Positions 5,334 to 7,260 of a DNA stretch of 7,260 bases are shown here, one piece after another. Position numbers and translations under genes: made by a program. Under the pieces are notes generated by a model. It was not told the origin of the DNA and did not search any database. It saw nothing but the letters and a program-made list of their open reading frames with translations. This DNA comes from Streptosporangiaceae bacterium (GTDB lineage: Bacteria; Actinomycetota; Actinomycetes; Streptosporangiales; Streptosporangiaceae), in the NCBI GenBank assembly GCA_030040475.1, contig JASHTQ010000665.1, positions 1-7,260 of the forward strand. The letters are read 5' to 3'. The first letter of the stretch is position 1; every line of letters begins with the position of its first letter.

Positions 5334-6358
5334 AGGCACTGGTCAAGGCCCAGGCCGAGCCGGGTCTCGTGCTCGAGGACGTGCCGGTCCCCGCGACCGG
5401 CAGGGACGACGTGCTCATCAAGGTGCTTCGCACCGGCGTGTGCGGCACCGACCTGCACATCTACGAGTGGGACGGCTGGGCGCAGGCGAACGTGCCAACG
5501 CCGCTCGTCGTCGGCCACGAGTTCGTCGGCGAGCTCGTCGAGATCGGCGCCGACGTCCACGACCTGCAGACCGGCGACCTGGTCAGCGGCGAGGGCCACC
5601 TGGTCTGCGGCCGGTGCAGGAACTGCATGGCGGGCCGCCGGGTCCAGTGCGCGCACACCAAGGGCGTCGGGGTGAACCACCCCGGCGCGTTCGCGGAGTT
5701 CATCGCGCTGCCGGCGACGAACGTGTGGCGGCACCCGCCGGGCATCGACCTCGACGTGGCGGCCATCTTCGACCCGTTCGGCAACGCCGTGCACACCGCC
5801 CTCACGTTCCCCGTCCTCGGTGAGGACGTGCTGATCACCGGGGCCGGCCCGATCGGCCTGATGGCGGCGATCGTGGCCAGGCACGCGGGCGCCAGGCACG
5901 TGGTGGTCAGCGACGTCTCGCCGTACCGGCTGGAACTGGCCCGCAGCATCGGCGTCACGCTGGCCGCCGACGCCAGGTCGACCACGCCGGCCGGGGTGAT
6001 GGCCCGGCTGAACATGCAGGAGGGCTTCGACGTCGGCTTCGAGATGTCCGGCGTGCCCGTCGCGCTGCGCGACATGCTGGCCAGCATGACCCACGGCGGC
6101 AAGGTCGCCATCCTCGGGCTGCCCACGCACGAGTTCGGCATCGACTGGGCTCACCTGGTCACGAACATGATCACGATCAAGGGGATCTACGGCCGCCAGA
6201 TGTTCGAGACCTGGTATGAGATGTCGGTGCTCATCCAGTCCGGCCTGGACATCTCGCCGGTGATCACGCACAGGTACGACGCCGCCGATTTCGAGCAGGC
6301 GTTCGCCACAGTCCGCGGCGCCCAGTGCGGCAAGGTTGTCCTCACCTGGACCGAATGA
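5330..6358 (+). CDS. tdh: L-threonine 3-dehydrogenase, zinc-dependent MDR type
   Basis: The 342-residue enzyme aligns by eye along its full length with Escherichia coli Tdh (341 residues). It oxidises L-threonine to 2-amino-3-ketobutyrate with NAD+. The catalytic zinc site is represented by C38 ([13 protein letters not shown]), H63 and E64 (VVGHEFVGE). The structural zinc site is C93, C96, C99 and C107. The group signature [15 protein letters not shown] (144-158) is present, followed by the Rossmann motif GAGPIG (171-176) and D195, the NAD ribose contact. [12 protein letters not shown] and [14 protein letters not shown] near the C-terminus are also diagnostic. No key residue is missing. The start at 5330 gives MKALVKAQ, matching the family's usual N-terminus, and overlaps the leader ORF by four bases. 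kbl follows 22 bases after the stop. Confidence 0.97.
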   Translation: MKALVKAQAEPGLVLEDVPVPATGRDDVLIKVLRTGVCGTDLHIYEWDGWAQANVPTPLVVGHEFVGELVEIGADVHDLQTGDLVSGEGHLVCGRCRNCMAGRRVQCAHTKGVGVNHPGAFAEFIALPATNVWRHPPGIDLDVAAIFDPFGNAVHTALTFPVLGEDVLITGAGPIGLMAAIVARHAGARHVVVSDVSPYRLELARSIGVTLAADARSTTPAGVMARLNMQEGFDVGFEMSGVPVALRDMLASMTHGGKVAILGLPTHEFGIDWAHLVTNMITIKGIYGRQMFETWYEMSVLIQSGLDISPVITHRYDAADFEQAFATVRGAQCGKVVLTWTE

Positions 6359-6366
6359 CGACGGTA

Positions 6367-6372
6367 GGGGAG
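6367..6372 (+). promoter_or_regulatory. Ribosome binding site deciding the kbl start
   Basis: GGGGAG ends eight bases before the GTG at 6381. Another in-frame GTG at 6372 overlaps this site and so cannot use it. The spacing selects 6381 as the start of kbl. Confidence 0.65.
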
Positions 6373-6380
6373 TGCAGTTC

Positions 6381-7260
6381 GTGTTCACCGAATCGCAGCA
6401 GCAAATCAGGGCCGAACTCGACCAGATCCGGGCCGACGGCCTCTACAAGACCGAGCGGGTCATCGAGAGCCCGCAGGGCGCGAGCATCCGCGTACAGGAC
6501 AGCGAGGTACTCAACTTCTGCGCGAACAACTACCTGGGCCTGGCCGACGACCCGCGCGTCGTCGATGCGGCCAAGCAGGCGCTGGACCGCTGGGGCTACG
6601 GCCTGGCCAGCGTGCGGTTCATCTGCGGCACCCAGGACGTGCACAAGCAGCTTGAGGAGCGCATCTCCGCGTTCCTCGGCACCGACGACACGATCTTGTA
6701 CTCTTCCTGCTTCGACGCCAACGGCGGGCTGTTCGAGACCATCCTCGGCGACCAGGACGCCGTCATCAGCGACGAGCTGAACCACGCGTCGATCATCGAC
6801 GGCATCAGGCTGTGCAAGGCGCGCCGGCTGCGCTACCGCAACCGCGACATGCACGATCTCGAGGCCCAGCTCAAGGCCAGCGCGGATGCCAGGCGGCGGC
6901 TGATCGCCACCGACGGCGTGTTCTCGATGGACGGCTACGTCGCCCCGCTGGACGAGATCTGCCAGCTGGCCGGGCGCTACGACGCGATGGTCATGGTCGA
7001 CGACTCGCACGCGGTCGGCTTCGTCGGCCCGACCGGCCGCGGCACCCCCGAACTGCACGACGTCGCCGACAAAGTCGACATAGTGACAGGCACGCTGGGC
7101 AAGGCGCTCGGCGGCGCGAGCGGCGGCTACACCAGCGGCCGCCAGGAGATCATCGACCTGCTCCGCCAGCGCTCCCGGCCCTACCTGTTCTCCAACTCGG
7201 TCGCGCCCGCCGTCGTCGGCGCCTCGCTGGCCGTGCTTGACCTGCTGGAGGCCGGCGACG
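6381..7260 (+). CDS. kbl: 2-amino-3-ketobutyrate CoA ligase (glycine C-acetyltransferase), C-terminus outside window
   Basis: The frame encodes 293 residues before the window ends, of about 398 in E. coli Kbl. It is a PLP enzyme of the alpha-oxoamine synthase group. It cleaves 2-amino-3-ketobutyrate with CoA to glycine and acetyl-CoA, completing threonine breakdown after Tdh. Landmarks are [11 protein letters not shown] (45-55), [13 protein letters not shown] (77-89), [15 protein letters not shown] (106-120), H135 in [22 protein letters not shown] with D207 and H210 (204-216), and the PLP lysine K241 in [26 protein letters not shown] (264-273) follows. All are conserved. The GTG start at 6381 gives [10 protein letters not shown] and is set by the GGGGAG site. 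Co-direction and the 22-base gap from tdh indicate one transcript. Confidence 0.96.
   Translation, partial: MFTESQQQIRAELDQIRADGLYKTERVIESPQGASIRVQDSEVLNFCANNYLGLADDPRVVDAAKQALDRWGYGLASVRFICGTQDVHKQLEERISAFLGTDDTILYSSCFDANGGLFETILGDQDAVISDELNHASIIDGIRLCKARRLRYRNRDMHDLEAQLKASADARRRLIATDGVFSMDGYVAPLDEICQLAGRYDAMVMVDDSHAVGFVGPTGRGTPELHDVADKVDIVTGTLGKALGGASGGYTSGRQEIIDLLRQRSRPYLFSNSVAPAVVGASLAVLDLLEAGD

Noticed and set aside
5188..5460. N-terminal extension of the 4627-5187 gene
   Set aside because: The added part overlaps tdh on the other strand, is Ser/Arg/Pro-rich and lacks structure. GTG 5187 is the first plausible start outside tdh.
5240..6388. Long leftward open frame (382 codons) over tdh, and similar frames over kbl (6342-7058)
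   Set aside because: These lie antisense to tdh and kbl, whose every motif is conserved. Their Arg/Asp/Val/His-rich composition is the usual mirror of GC-rich coding DNA.
1..7260. CRISPR array, tRNA, rRNA, insertion sequence, toxin-antitoxin or defence cassette
   Set aside because: No regularly spaced repeats, cloverleaf, transposase motifs or recognisable defence domains were found on either strand.

Overview
The window is high-GC DNA with strong G/C preference at third codon positions, GTG starts and GGAGG-type ribosome sites. This points to an actinobacterium, probably a soil genus with a large genome. The genus cannot be fixed from the sequence alone. No mobile element, CRISPR array, tRNA or rRNA was recognised.

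Layout from left to right. (1) Positions 1-188, leftward: the N-terminal end of a cobalamin-independent methionine synthase (MetE)-like protein. It is preceded by a long hairpin (266-320) and then a broken PRC-barrel gene (352 to about 721), also leftward. (2) A rightward 2-oxoglutarate/Fe(II) dioxygenase of the phytanoyl-CoA dioxygenase (PhyH) family (748-1548). (3) A 361-base non-coding stretch with a short tandem repeat and a lower-GC part, leading to a rightward gene of unknown function (1910-2371). (4) A leftward block: a D-erythronate dehydrogenase-like SDR protein (2368-3441), a frameshifted gene remnant (about 3454-3652), a four-helix membrane protein (3707-4162), a small unknown protein (4167-4481), a 14-bp perfect hairpin, and an unrecognised 186-residue protein (4627-5187). 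(5) A divergent rightward operon for threonine breakdown: a ten-codon leader ORF (5301-5333) overlapping the start of tdh (5330-6358), followed by kbl (6381 to the window edge).

The clearest functional unit is tdh-kbl. Tdh oxidises L-threonine to 2-amino-3-ketobutyrate, and Kbl cleaves that with CoA to glycine and acetyl-CoA. The rest is a patchwork of accessory genes, with two decayed genes next to apparently intact ones. I see no convincing evidence of an undescribed multi-gene system. The observations most worth checking are the overlapping leader ORF before tdh, the internally deleted PRC-barrel gene, the two long hairpins and the unknown genes at 3707-5187.
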